Assembly (NCBI GenBank): GCA_027943745.1
Contig: AP025763.1
Span: 1,054,001 to 1,118,000 of the forward strand
DNA length: 64,000 nucleotides
Reading direction: 5' to 3'
Source of the DNA: Neptuniibacter victor
GTDB lineage: Bacteria > Pseudomonadota > Gammaproteobacteria > Pseudomonadales > Balneatricaceae
Shown: positions 53,543 to 63,700 of the stretch, one piece after another
Numbering within the stretch: position 1 is the stretch's first letter
Layout: each line of letters begins with the position of its first letter
Translations under genes and position numbers: made by a program
The notes under the pieces: model-generated
Told to the model about the DNA's origin: nothing
The model's database searches: none
The model's input: the letters and a program-made list of their open reading frames with translations, nothing else

Positions 53543-54333
53543 GAGTACTCATATTGGGTGGTACATCGGATGCCCGTAAAGTGGTTAAAGCCTTAGACCA
53601 AAGAGGTGTGTTGGACCGCATCACTTTGACCTACAGCGTAGCGGGTTTAGTGCGTGTGCCAGAATTAGCCTGTGAGGTGATTAGCGGCGGCTTCAGTCAA
53701 CGCGGTGGCTTACTGCGTTACCTGCAGGAGAATAGCTTTGATTTGGTCTTAGATATTACCCATCCTTTTGCATTGCAGATGAGTACAACAGCAGTCGATG
53801 CTTGTGCGGAAGCGGGTATCCCATGCTGGCGTTTCCATCGTCCTGAATGGCAGGCTTGTGAGGGTGATGATTGGCATCTGTTTGATGATTGGTCTGCTCT
53901 GTTGGCAGCAACAGAGGCTTATCAATCATTGTTCTTAACGGCGGGTCAGATCGGGCAAGCATTAATCGATCAGCTAGCACAGCAAAACCTTAAAACGGGG
54001 CAGCGGCAAGTGCTAAGAACCGCTGCACCACCGCAAGCAGATCTGCCGGCGAGTATGAAATGGTTAAAAGCCATAGGTCCTTTTAATCAAGCGGATGAAA
54101 AGAACATTCTAGAGACTTATAAGATCGATCTATTGATTAGCAAAAATAGTGGTGGTTCAGCGACTGAAGCAAAGCTTTGGGCAGCAAGGGAGCTGGGCAT
54201 ACCGGTCTTTATGTTACAGAGGCCGATGTTGCTCGAAGCGGATCAATTGATGGATAGCGTTGCAAGTGTGGTTGATGCGGTAAGCAATTTGGGGGTTGGT
54301 AGCGGAATGCGAGGTCAGAAAATTGAGGGCTGA
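53539..54333 (+). CDS. cobK: precorrin-6A / cobalt-precorrin-6A reductase
   Basis: A 264-residue CobK/CbiJ protein: VLILGGTSDARKVVKAL at the N-terminus, VISGGFSQRGGLLRYLQENSFDLVLDITHPFA, and LLISKNSGGSATEAKLWAARELGIPVFMLQRP. It reduces one double bond of the macrocycle with NADPH (aerobic) or NADH (anaerobic); the sequence does not tell which. It overlaps cbiD by 4 bp. Confidence 0.92.
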   Translation: MRVLILGGTSDARKVVKALDQRGVLDRITLTYSVAGLVRVPELACEVISGGFSQRGGLLRYLQENSFDLVLDITHPFALQMSTTAVDACAEAGIPCWRFHRPEWQACEGDDWHLFDDWSALLAATEAYQSLFLTAGQIGQALIDQLAQQNLKTGQRQVLRTAAPPQADLPASMKWLKAIGPFNQADEKNILETYKIDLLISKNSGGSATEAKLWAARELGIPVFMLQRPMLLEADQLMDSVASVVDAVSNLGVGSGMRGQKIEG

Positions 54334-54336
54334 AAA

Positions 54337-54978
54337 GTGACAGTAAAGTATGAAATTAACCCTCAGGCGATTGAGCAGGAAAGCTTTCGTCAGATCAGGG
54401 CTCTGACAGATCTCGCAAGCTTTGATCGTGAACAGCAGCAAGTAGTTATGCGCATTGTTCACAGTGTCGGTATTCCAGAGGTGGCTAAAGAGGTGCGTTT
54501 TAGTTCAGGTGCTTGCGAATCTGGGATCGCAGCATTGAGTCAAGATGCTGAGGTCTTATGCGATGTGGAGATGGTGAAACAGGGTATTACTAAGCGGATG
54601 ATCTCCCAACCACCAAGCTGCTACCTTAATGATCCTCGTGCTGCAGAATTAGCAAAAGCGGCCGGTGAAACACGCTCTATGGCAGCGGTTGAGTTATGGC
54701 GTGAAAAGTTAGCAGGTAGTGTTGTTGTGATCGGCAATGCCCCGACCGCACTGTTTCGTTTGCTTGAAATGATAGAGAAAGGTGCTGAAAAACCAGCGCT
54801 AATTATTGGCATGCCTGTTGGTTTTGTGGGGGCTGCGGAATCCAAACAGTTGTTATGGGACCTGCATCAGCAGCTAGATATCGAGTGCATAACATTGCTA
54901 GGACGTCAGGGAGGAAGTGCTGTTTCGGCGGCCAGCTGTAATGCACTTTTACGCTGTATTCGTGGGGAGTATTACTGA
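54337..54978 (+). CDS. cobH: precorrin-8X methylmutase
   Basis: A 213-residue CobH/CbiC: VMRIVHSVGIPEVAKEVRFSSGACESGIAAL contains the catalytic-histidine segment, followed by DVEMVKQGI, GNAPTALFRLLEMIEKG and IGMPVGFVGAAESKQLL. It moves the C11 methyl to C12 to give hydrogenobyrinate or cobyrinate. It starts at GTG with a gaggg site and overlaps the next gene by 1 bp (TGATG). Confidence 0.94.
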   Translation: MTVKYEINPQAIEQESFRQIRALTDLASFDREQQQVVMRIVHSVGIPEVAKEVRFSSGACESGIAALSQDAEVLCDVEMVKQGITKRMISQPPSCYLNDPRAAELAKAAGETRSMAAVELWREKLAGSVVVIGNAPTALFRLLEMIEKGAEKPALIIGMPVGFVGAAESKQLLWDLHQQLDIECITLLGRQGGSAVSAASCNALLRCIRGEYY

Positions 54979-56288
54979 TGGTTGCGGCAATGCCAGCGTG
55001 TATTCATGTCCTTGGTTTAGGTGTGAACCATGAAGCTGAACTGTCTGCTGATGCCTTACTTAAACTGCAAGATGTTGATCTTGTTATTGGATCACAACGA
55101 CAGTTAGAAACCGTAGATCATCTGCTGCCTACCGGTAAGAGAACGCTGTTGCTGCCTAAGCTTTCACAGCTTAAAACGGTAATTATTCAAGAAGTCGAGC
55201 AAAATAACAGCGTCATGGTGTTAGCGTCTGGTGATCCATTATTCTATGGCATTGGTCGTTGGTTTAGCCGTCATTTCTCATTAGCACAGTTATGTTTTTA
55301 TCCGGCGGTATCGAGTTTACAGACCGCTTGCCATCGTTTAGGAATGGCGATGCAAGATGTTGAGGTACTGAGCTTGCATGGCCGCCCTCTACTTAAATTA
55401 AGAACGCGGTTACGTCAAAACCAACCTTTGCTTATCTTAACTGATAAAAATAGTACGCCGCAGGCATTGGCAAAAGAGTGTCTAGATTGTGGCTTTGATG
55501 AAGCAACGCTCACCGTATGTGAAGTGTTAGGTTATCCAAAAGAGAAGATTCATCGCTGCACTGCAGCTGAGCTGGTAGAAACATCCCGTTCTGTTGTTTT
55601 TGATCCACTTCATGTGACGCTGATTGAACCTGGGGTTAATCGTGGTTTTTTACCCGCATTTCCTGGCATTCCTGATAACGACTTTGTGACTGATCATAAA
55701 GATGCGGGTCGAGGCATGGTCAGTAAACGTGAAGTACGTTTATCCATTCTTTCTATGTTAAATGTCGTGAAGGGCGATTGTGTTTGGGATATTGGTGCAG
55801 GTTGCGGTGGTGTTGCGGTAGAGCTGGCATATTGGAATCCGGATAGTGAAATCTTTGCGGTGGAACACCATGAAGAGCGGCTTAAATGCCTAAATGAAAA
55901 TCGGCAACGTTTCGGTGTGGTAAGCAATCTTAATGTTGTAGAAGGTTTTGCACCGCAGGCATTGCAGGGTTTACCTACCCCAAATAAAGTTTTTATCGGG
56001 GGAAGTGGTGGTGAAATGCCTAAACTGCTATCTCAAATATGGGAGCTATTACCTATCGGTGGTGTGCTAATGGCCTCTGCCGTGACTGAAGATAGCAAAC
56101 AGTACCTGTTTAATTTTTGGCAGCAGCGTTCCGAGTCGGCAGATTGTTTAGCTGAAACGCAACAGTTGGCTGTTAGCAGGGGGAATACACTGGCAGGGCA
56201 GTTAATGTACAGGCCGAACCTTCCGGTCAATCTATATAAGTTTGTGAAGGCATCAATCTCAGGCCAATCGGAGAGTTATTCAGGATGA
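54978..56288 (+). CDS. cobL: precorrin-6Y C5,15-methyltransferase/decarboxylase (CbiE-CbiT fusion)
   Basis: A 436-residue fusion. The N-terminal half is a tetrapyrrole methylase (CbiE: VLGLGVNHEAELSADALLKLQDVDLVIGSQRQLE, LASGDPLFYGIGRWF) and the C-terminal half is the CbiT Rossmann methyltransferase (VWDIGAGCGGVAVELAYWNPDSEIFAVE, VFIGGSGGEMPKLL). Together they methylate C5 and C15 and decarboxylate the C12 acetate. The linker around residues 225-255 joins two complete domains. It overlaps cobI by 4 bp. Confidence 0.94.
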   Translation: MVAAMPACIHVLGLGVNHEAELSADALLKLQDVDLVIGSQRQLETVDHLLPTGKRTLLLPKLSQLKTVIIQEVEQNNSVMVLASGDPLFYGIGRWFSRHFSLAQLCFYPAVSSLQTACHRLGMAMQDVEVLSLHGRPLLKLRTRLRQNQPLLILTDKNSTPQALAKECLDCGFDEATLTVCEVLGYPKEKIHRCTAAELVETSRSVVFDPLHVTLIEPGVNRGFLPAFPGIPDNDFVTDHKDAGRGMVSKREVRLSILSMLNVVKGDCVWDIGAGCGGVAVELAYWNPDSEIFAVEHHEERLKCLNENRQRFGVVSNLNVVEGFAPQALQGLPTPNKVFIGGSGGEMPKLLSQIWELLPIGGVLMASAVTEDSKQYLFNFWQQRSESADCLAETQQLAVSRGNTLAGQLMYRPNLPVNLYKFVKASISGQSESYSG

Positions 56289-57010
56289 ACGTGGTAAAAG
56301 GACGTTTTATTGGTGTAGGTGTTGGTCCGGGAGATCCTGAGTTATTAACCGTCAAAGCGTGGCGGCTCATTCAAAGTGCGGATGTACTTAGCTTTTTGAC
56401 GAATGAACGAGGGGATTCCCAAGCACGCAGTATCGCGATTGATGCTATTGATGCTGCTACCAGTTTGCCGAAAGAGATTCCGATCTATATGCCCATGTTG
56501 AATGAGCGGAGTTTAGCGAATAAGGCTTACGATAAAGGGGCTGAAAGAATTGCTAAAAAGTTAGAGAAGGGGCTCGATGTTATCTTTCTTTGTGAAGGTG
56601 ATCCGCTTTTCTACGGTTCGTTTAGCTACCTCCTTGAGCGCCTTGAGGACAGCTTCGAGTGCCAAGTGGTACCCGGTATAACGTCGGTTAATGCGGCGGC
56701 GGCAACATTGGTTCAACCGCTGACGATGTTGAAAGAGTCGTTCGCGGTGATTAATGGACGTCACTCTGATGAGCAGATTCTAGCGGCGTTAGCGCAACAC
56801 GATTCGTTAGTTATTATGAAAGCTGGGCAAGCACGATCAAGGATTTTAACGCTTCTGGAGCAGGCCGGTAGAACCGCTGATGCCCAGTATCTAGAATATA
56901 TTGGTCGTGATAATCAGCAGGTTGTTGCTGATGTAACGGAGCTCGATTTAGATCATGGTCCGTATTTTTCTTTGTTTGTTATCGCACCACATGATCATCG
57001 GCAGAGGTAG
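56285..57010 (+). CDS. cobI: precorrin-2 C20-methyltransferase
   Basis: A 241-residue SAM-dependent tetrapyrrole methylase: FIGVGVGPGDPELLTVKAWRLIQSADVLSFLTN and VIFLCEGDPLFYGSFSYLLERL, then VVPGITSVNAAAATLVQPL. The GVGPGDPELLT motif followed by the C20-type middle section identifies it as CobI/CbiL. It methylates C20 of precorrin-2 or its cobalt form. Confidence 0.93.
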   Translation: MNVVKGRFIGVGVGPGDPELLTVKAWRLIQSADVLSFLTNERGDSQARSIAIDAIDAATSLPKEIPIYMPMLNERSLANKAYDKGAERIAKKLEKGLDVIFLCEGDPLFYGSFSYLLERLEDSFECQVVPGITSVNAAAATLVQPLTMLKESFAVINGRHSDEQILAALAQHDSLVIMKAGQARSRILTLLEQAGRTADAQYLEYIGRDNQQVVADVTELDLDHGPYFSLFVIAPHDHRQR

Positions 57011-57015
57011 GAAAA

Positions 57016-57858
57016 GTGATTCGAGTCATTAGCCTTACTGATGCTGGCAAAGCCCTAGGTGAAAAACTGATTAAGGTGATGGAAGGTGCTGTATTAAGCC
57101 ATAAACCGAAACCTTTCACAGCCGAGGTTCAGGGTTATTTTCGTGAGGGCGAACGTCTCGTTTTTATCTGCGCGACTGGCATTGTGATCCGCACATTAGC
57201 GCCCGTGATTACGGATAAATATCAAGATCCGGCCGTGTTGGTTTTAGACGAGCAGGGACGTTTTGTTATTCCTCTGTTATCGGGTCATGAAGGTGGTGCT
57301 AATGATTGGGCAGTACAAGTGGCCAATATGATTGGTGCGGAACCTGTTATTACCACGGCTAATCGTTATCTACAGCCTAAGTATTTTGTTGGTATGGGGT
57401 GTGAGCGCAACTGCCCTGAAGAAGAGCTGGAAGGTTTGTTAATGGATTGCCTTGAGCAGGAGGGGCTTTCGATTGAACAGATAAGTTCGTTAAGCAGTAT
57501 TGATATTAAAGCGGATGAGGTTGGTTTGATCTCCCTCGCAGCTAAGCTAGACCTCCCTTATTTTACGTGGGATAAAACGCAGTTAAGCAGCGTTGAATCT
57601 AAATTAAGCACGCGTTCTGAATATGTTTTTAAAACGGTAGGTGTTTACGGCGTTGCTGAATCGGCAGCGTTGTATAGCGCTCAGCAGATGTTAGATGCTC
57701 AGCGGAGATCCCAAGCTGATTCCAAAGAGAATGCTAAAGAGAGTATTAATGAGAGCGCTAAAGAGAGTGATATAGCGATCTTCGATACAGAGCTTGTGAT
57801 GAATAAAAAGAAAACCACTAAAGCGACCTGCGCCATTGCCAGAGCTTATTTTGGTTAG
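57016..57858 (+). CDS. cbiG: cobalt-precorrin-5A hydrolase
   Basis: A 280-residue CbiG. The central block ICATGIVIRTLAPVITDKYQDPAVLVLDEQGRFVIPLLSGHEGGANDWA is diagnostic, and the C-terminal CbiG_C domain starts at FVGMGCERNCPEEELEGLL and ends with ATCAIARAYFG. It opens the delta-lactone and releases acetaldehyde in the anaerobic route. A 16-residue insert made of four 12-bp repeats (KENA, KESI, NESA, KESD) interrupts the C-terminal domain near residue 237, just before the final strand. GTG start with AGGAAAA upstream. Confidence 0.93.
   Translation: MIRVISLTDAGKALGEKLIKVMEGAVLSHKPKPFTAEVQGYFREGERLVFICATGIVIRTLAPVITDKYQDPAVLVLDEQGRFVIPLLSGHEGGANDWAVQVANMIGAEPVITTANRYLQPKYFVGMGCERNCPEEELEGLLMDCLEQEGLSIEQISSLSSIDIKADEVGLISLAAKLDLPYFTWDKTQLSSVESKLSTRSEYVFKTVGVYGVAESAALYSAQQMLDAQRRSQADSKENAKESINESAKESDIAIFDTELVMNKKKTTKATCAIARAYFG
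57724..57771 (+). repeat. 12-bp coding minisatellite inside cbiG
   Basis: Four units of aaagagaatgct-like sequence in frame, coding KENA-KESI-NESA-KESD. Confidence 0.75.
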
Positions 57859-57960
57859 TGCTGAATAGATTAGAGATGAATAGCTTGTACCATATTAGTT
57901 TGATCTTTTTTAGCTGATAAAGATCACAAACCCGATTATAGAACTGGATTAGAGAAGTAG

Positions 57961-58737
57961 ATGACACAGTTATACGTAGTAGGTACAGGACCTGGTGATG
58001 CCCAGTTAGTCGCACCCAAAGCGCTGTCAGCGATTAACGCCAGCAGTGATCTAGTCGCTTATGGTTTGTACTTAGATCTACTGGGCGACGTATGTGATAA
58101 CAAGCAGCATCATGATCTGCCTTTAGGCGAAGAGATTGGTCGTGCACGCTTAGCACTCGATTTAGCCGCCAGTGGTAAAACCACAGCATTGATCTCTAGT
58201 GGTGATATCGGCATTTATGCGATGGCGACTTTAGTGTTTGAGTTGTTGGATCAGCAACTGCAAGGCAAAGAAGCTCATCCCGAGTGGTTAGATGTTGAGA
58301 TTGAAGTGATCCCTGGCATCTCGGCAATGCAGGCTGGAGCGAGTCGTGTTGGTGCGATGTTAGGGCACGATTTCTGTACAGTTTCACTTTCTGATCTGTT
58401 AACCCCTTGGGAGACCATTGAGAAGCGTATTCATAGTGCAGGCACTGGTGATTTCGTGATCTCTTTTTATAACCCTGTATCGAAAAAGCGTGATTGGCAA
58501 TTGAATAGCGCACGCGACATTTTATTGCAGTACCGTCCTGCTGAAACTCCCGTTTTGTTAGGTCGCCAACTTACCCGAGAAGATGAATCTATTCGTATTA
58601 TCCGACTTGATCAGTTGGATGCGAAGGATGTGGATATGTTCACCATGGTGAGTGTGGGTAACAGTGAATCTAAACATATCGTTAATGGCAGCAAAGAGTG
58701 GGTATATACACCTCGGGGATACAGTAAGAAACTATGA
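57961..58737 (+). CDS. cobJ: precorrin-3B C17-methyltransferase
   Basis: A 258-residue CobJ/CbiH methylase: LYVVGTGPGDAQLVAPKALSAINASSDLVAYGLYLDLL, ISSGDIGIYAMATLVFELL, IPGISAMQAGASRVGAMLGHDFCTVSLSDLLTPWETIEKRI and ISFYNPVSKKRDWQ. The SDLLTPW motif is specific to C17 methylation with ring contraction. No CobJ-CobG fusion. A 102-bp gap before it is the largest between cobB and cobM and could host an internal promoter. Confidence 0.94.
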   Translation: MTQLYVVGTGPGDAQLVAPKALSAINASSDLVAYGLYLDLLGDVCDNKQHHDLPLGEEIGRARLALDLAASGKTTALISSGDIGIYAMATLVFELLDQQLQGKEAHPEWLDVEIEVIPGISAMQAGASRVGAMLGHDFCTVSLSDLLTPWETIEKRIHSAGTGDFVISFYNPVSKKRDWQLNSARDILLQYRPAETPVLLGRQLTREDESIRIIRLDQLDAKDVDMFTMVSVGNSESKHIVNGSKEWVYTPRGYSKKL

Positions 58738-59531
58738 AGGTTTATTTTATCGGTGCAGGTCCCGGTGATCCTGAGTTAATGACGTTGAAAGGTCATCGAA
58801 TTCTTCAAGAATGCCCAGTGGTATTGTATGCAGGCTCATTGATTCCTCGCGAAGTGCTTGAGTCAGTGGAAGGTAAAGCGGAGAAGATTATCGATACCGC
58901 TAGTATCGATCTAGATGAGATTACTCTGCATATTCAGCAAGCGCATAAAGAGGGTAAAGATGTCGCCCGCTTACAATGCGGTGATCCTTCGTTATATGGC
59001 GCAATTGGTGAGCAGATTCGCCGTTTAGAAGCCGATGGCATTGAGTATGAAGTGATTCCAGGCGTTAGCGCGGTGGCGGCATCTGCGGCTTATCTTAAAA
59101 AGGAGCTGACGCTTTCTGGGGTTTCACAAACTATCATCATGACCCGTTATGAAGGTAAAACCCCTTTCCCAGAACGTGAGCGCCTTCCACAGCTAGCGCA
59201 AAGCGGTGCGACCTTAGCGATTCATTTGGGTGTTACCCGTATTCATAAAATTGTTGAAGAGCTGATTCCCCATTACGGAGAGGATTGTCCTGTCGCTGTG
59301 TGTTACCGCACCTCGTGGCCCGATCAAGATAAAGTCGTTGGGACGCTAAGCGATATCGTTCAGAAAGTACGTGATAAAGGTTTTACCCGTACGGCGCTGA
59401 TCTTAGTAGGGCATGTTTTGGATTGTGATGATTTTGAAGAGTCTTATCTCTACGCCAAAGATAAGGCTCATGTTTATCGGCCGCGAGTTAAGCCGGAAAC
59501 CCCACGTACGGTTAAACGAAACGATAGCTGA
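58734..59531 (+). CDS. cobM: precorrin-4 C11-methyltransferase
   Basis: A 265-residue CobM/CbiF: VYFIGAGPGDPELMTLKGHRILQECPVVLYAGSLIPREVLE, RLQCGDPSLYGAIGEQIRRLEADGIEYEVIPGVSA and ELTLSGVSQTIIMTRYEGKTPFP are the C11-methylase signatures. It overlaps cobJ by 4 bp. Confidence 0.95.
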   Translation: MKVYFIGAGPGDPELMTLKGHRILQECPVVLYAGSLIPREVLESVEGKAEKIIDTASIDLDEITLHIQQAHKEGKDVARLQCGDPSLYGAIGEQIRRLEADGIEYEVIPGVSAVAASAAYLKKELTLSGVSQTIIMTRYEGKTPFPERERLPQLAQSGATLAIHLGVTRIHKIVEELIPHYGEDCPVAVCYRTSWPDQDKVVGTLSDIVQKVRDKGFTRTALILVGHVLDCDDFEESYLYAKDKAHVYRPRVKPETPRTVKRNDS

Positions 59532-59617
59532 GCTTGTTACTCATTATTTATTGATCGTTATTTGCTGATCAATAAGTGCGATTAGCGCCAAACGAACAGA
59601 ATTTAAGAGTATTTAGA

Positions 59618-60691
59618 ATGCAATTGAATAAGATCCCAACCACGGTAGTGACCGGCTTTCTAGGCAGCGGTAAAACGACTTTGCTTTCCAATGTATTAAA
59701 GCAAGCTGCGGGTAAACGTATCGCGGTTATTGTGAATGAATTTGGTGAGTTAGATATTGATGCCGATCTTCTACGTAGCTGCCCGCTAGAGTGTGACGAT
59801 GAGCCAAGCTCAGAAGCGACGGGTGACAACGGCATCTATGAACTGGCGAATGGCTGTATCTGTTGTACCGTAGAAGAGGAGTTTCTTCCTGTGATGCAGC
59901 AGTTGGTTGAACGTCGTGATGATATTGATCATATCTTGATTGAAACCAGCGGTCTTGCGCTACCAAAGCCTTTGGTTCAGGCATTCAATTGGCCGGGTAT
60001 TAAAGAGTACTGTACGGTTGATGCGGTCATTACTGTGATTGATGGGCCTGCGGTTGCCGCAGGAAGATTTGCCAATGATGCAGAGCAAGTTCAAGCGCAG
60101 CGTTTAGCGGATGAAAGTTTAGATCATGATCCTAGTTTGCAAGAGTTACTAGATGATCAGCTCAGTGCAGCGGATCTTGTAGTCGTCAGTAAAAATGACC
60201 TACTAGATGAAACTCAGCGAGACAATGTACAGCGGGTTGTGGCGGCTAAAGTACCGAGTGAAGTTAAAACTACCTATATCAGTCACGGTGAAGCTGAGCT
60301 TGATACATTGATGGGTCTTGATGCGGCAGCTGAAGAACGTATCCATGATGTGCATAACCATCATGATCATCACCATGAGCATGGTGAACACCACGATCAT
60401 GCTCACGACCATTTCGATTCTTTTGTCATCACTTTAGGTGAAGTTGATAGTGAAAAACTACAAACTGCGCTTAAAGGCCTTTTGAGTGAATTCAATATCT
60501 ACCGTGCTAAGGGGTTTGCTGCACTGCCGGGTAAGCCGATGCGCCAAGTGCTTCAAGCTGTGGGTAAACGTTTGGATGTTTATTTCGATCGCCCTTGGGG
60601 GAGTGATGAGCCAAAAACCCAGTTGGTATTCATCGGTAAAGGTATCGAAGAGTCGGTTATCAAAACGGCGTTAGAGGATGCATTGGTTTAA
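59618..60691 (+). CDS. cobW: CobW metal-chaperone GTPase
   Basis: A 357-residue G3E-family GTPase: P-loop VTGFLGSGKTTLL, the metal motif GCICC in ELANGCICCTVEEEF, VSKND as the guanine-recognition element, and a His-rich loop (HNHHDHHHEHGEHHDHAHDH). CobW-type chaperones deliver Co2+ to CobN under GTP control, in keeping with its position directly before cobN. Start chosen at ATG 59618, which begins the family's KIPTTVVTGFLGSG block; an upstream in-frame start has no ribosome-binding site. Confidence 0.94.
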   Translation: MQLNKIPTTVVTGFLGSGKTTLLSNVLKQAAGKRIAVIVNEFGELDIDADLLRSCPLECDDEPSSEATGDNGIYELANGCICCTVEEEFLPVMQQLVERRDDIDHILIETSGLALPKPLVQAFNWPGIKEYCTVDAVITVIDGPAVAAGRFANDAEQVQAQRLADESLDHDPSLQELLDDQLSAADLVVVSKNDLLDETQRDNVQRVVAAKVPSEVKTTYISHGEAELDTLMGLDAAAEERIHDVHNHHDHHHEHGEHHDHAHDHFDSFVITLGEVDSEKLQTALKGLLSEFNIYRAKGFAALPGKPMRQVLQAVGKRLDVYFDRPWGSDEPKTQLVFIGKGIEESVIKTALEDALV

Positions 60692-60722
60692 CGTTTTTTG
60701 CGTTTATAGCCTCAATTAGCTT

Positions 60723-63700
60723 ATGCACTTACTTGCCGCACAGCCCGGTGGTTTTGTCGATGATGAAGGTATTATCGATCTAAACCAGTCGCCGGCCGAC
60801 ATTATTATCTTATCCGCAGCCGATAGTAGTTTGGCTGCGTTGGCCAAGGCTGCTCAGCGTTTTGCTGATGTAGAGGATAAGAATGTAGTGCCGGAGGTTC
60901 GTCTGGCTAATTGGATGCAGCTGATCAAGCCCGCAGCGTTCGACCTTTATGAACATAAAGTGTTGGAGAGCAGTAAGGTGGTAGTGCTGTCGCTTTTAGG
61001 CGGTGCCAGCTATTGGGCATATGGCTTTGAGCGACTCCAAGCTTGGGCAGCAGCGGACAGTGAACGAACGCTTGTTATTGTTCCGGGTGATGATGCAGTT
61101 GATCCCGAGCTTTTTGCTGCCTCAACACTTTCGCAAACTGACACAATGCGAGTATGGCGTTTCCTGCGTGAAGGTGGTGTGGATAACTCACTTCAACTGT
61201 TGAACTATCTTAGTTGTGAATGCGTTGGGCGATCGTCTGAGTTATCAGGGAGTTTATTATCGGAGAGCTTACAATGGCATGAACCTAAACCGCTGCCTAA
61301 ATGTATGCTTTATATGGGGACTGACTCTGCCGATGATGAAACTAAACAGAGTGAGAACAGAAGCTTAGGTCAGGCAACATTTAGTGAGTGGCAACAACGT
61401 TGGTCTACAAATAACGGACTACAAGCGCCTGTCGCACTGTTACTGTTTTACCGCAGTCATCTACAAAGCGGTAATACGCAGATGTTTGATCAGCTGGTCT
61501 GCGAGCTAGAAGCACAAGGTATTAATCCACTGCCGATCGCGATCGCTTCGTTAAAAGATACTGAATCACTGGCGTTAGTGAATGCACTGCTAGAACAGAG
61601 CCAGGCCAGTTTGATTATTAACAGTACTGGGTTTGCATCTAATACCGTAGCGAGCCCTGATCTATGTTCACAGCCGAGCGAATTCTATTCGCCATTTGTA
61701 CTCAAAGTACCGGTGCTTCAATTAGTTTTATCTAGTAGTACAGAGCGAGATTGGCAAACCCATAAACAGGGTTTACGTAGTCGTGATATTGCTATGCAGG
61801 TGGTGCTTCCTGAGATGGATGGCCGTGTGCATACACGCGCCCTTAGCTTTAAGAGCGAAGCTTATTACGATGAACTCAGCCAAGTCTCTGTAGTGCGTTA
61901 CCAGCTACACGCTGAGCGTGCTCGCTTTGTTGCTCAGTTAGCGAAACGTTATACACAGCTTGCAACTAAGCCGAACAGTGAAAAACGTATCGCCATGATT
62001 ATGGCCAACTACCCAACCAAAGATGGCCGTATTGGCAACGGAGTTGGGCTCGATACACCTGTTTCAGCACTGAATATCTTGCAAGCCTTGAAAGAGGCGG
62101 GTTATCCGTTACAAACGCTGCCTGAATCAGGTGATGCGTTAATCCAAGAACTGTTAGGTGCAGTGACGAACAACCCAAATACCTTGCATCAGCTACCTTG
62201 CTGGCAAAGTATCTCGCTAGAGGATTATCAGCGTTGTTTTAGTCGGTTGCCGCAAGCTTGTCAGCAAGCCGTATTAGAACAGTGGGGAGGGCCCGAGAAC
62301 GATATTAAATATCGTCAGGGACGTTTGATGTTATCGGGTATCCGTTTGGGTGAAACCTTTGTGGGTATTCAGCCTGCCCGTGGTTTTAATATTGATCTCG
62401 TTGCTAACTATCATGATCCCGATCTGATCCCTCCGCATAACTATTTAGCCTTCTATTTTTGGTTACGTGAGTGCTATCAAGTCGATGCGGTTATTCATGT
62501 GGGTAAACATGGCAATCTAGAATGGCTACCGGGTAAAGGCAGCGCTCTGTCTGATGAGTGTTGGCCGGATATTGCTTTGGGTCCTATGCCGCATTTCTAT
62601 CCCTTTATTGTTAATGACCCAGGTGAGGGCGCGCAGGCGAAAAGGCGCACTCAGGCTGTAATTATCGATCACCTTATGCCACCGATGGCGCGTGCTGAAA
62701 CTTATGGAGAGATGGCAGTATTAGAAGGGCTGGTGGATGAATATTATCAAGCGATGGGCATGGATGATAAGCGTCAGAAGTGGCTACGCGAAGAGATCCT
62801 GAAACAGGTAGAAAGCACCCATCTTCTTGAAGAACTTAATGGTTCTGATCCTACAGACGATGATGCGGTACTGAATGACTTAGACGCCTACCTTTGTGAT
62901 ATCAAAGAGGCACAGATTCGTCATGGGTTACATATTTTAGGCGAACTGCCGAATACAGAAAAACTAGCCGATACGCTGGTGGCACTTTTGCGCTTGCCTC
63001 GTGGTAGTGATGCTTGTAGCCAAGGCTTACTGCACAATATCGTTGATGACCTGAATCTAAAGGATCAAAAGGGTGAACGCTTTGAGCCTTTGGAGGCTGG
63101 AGCAAAAACATGGCAGGGTGCAAAACCCGATCTGCTCGATAATCTATCAACAAGTGATTGGCGAAGTGAGGCGGATACTCGGGAGCGCTTAGAATTACTG
63201 GCGGTTCAGTTGATCACGGCTACGGTGCTTAAATCACCTTCCACAAATGATGTTAGTTGTACGATTTTACAGCAACTTCCACGAACTAAGCAGCAGCTTA
63301 GCTATGTTCGTAAGACGATCTATAGAGCACTGCAGCAAAGTGCCGAACTGGAAATTCAATCGCTGTTAGATGGCCTAGGAGGAGTATTTGTTAATCCGGG
63401 CCCGAGTGGTGCGCCCACACGTGGCCGTTTAGATACCTTGCCAACAGGGCGTAATTTTTACTCTGTGGATAATCGTTCCATTCCTTCACCGGCGGCTTGG
63501 GCAATTGGTGAGCGTTCTGCACAAGCGTTGATCGAACGGCATCTTCAAGAGCAGGGTGATTACCCGCTTAACTTAGGTTTATCTGTGTGGGGAACCGCCA
63601 CCATGAGAACCGGTGGTGATGATATAGCGCAAGCGTTTGCATTGATGGGGGTTCGACCTATTTGGGCGCTGGGCTCAAATCGTGTTGTTGATTTTGAGAT

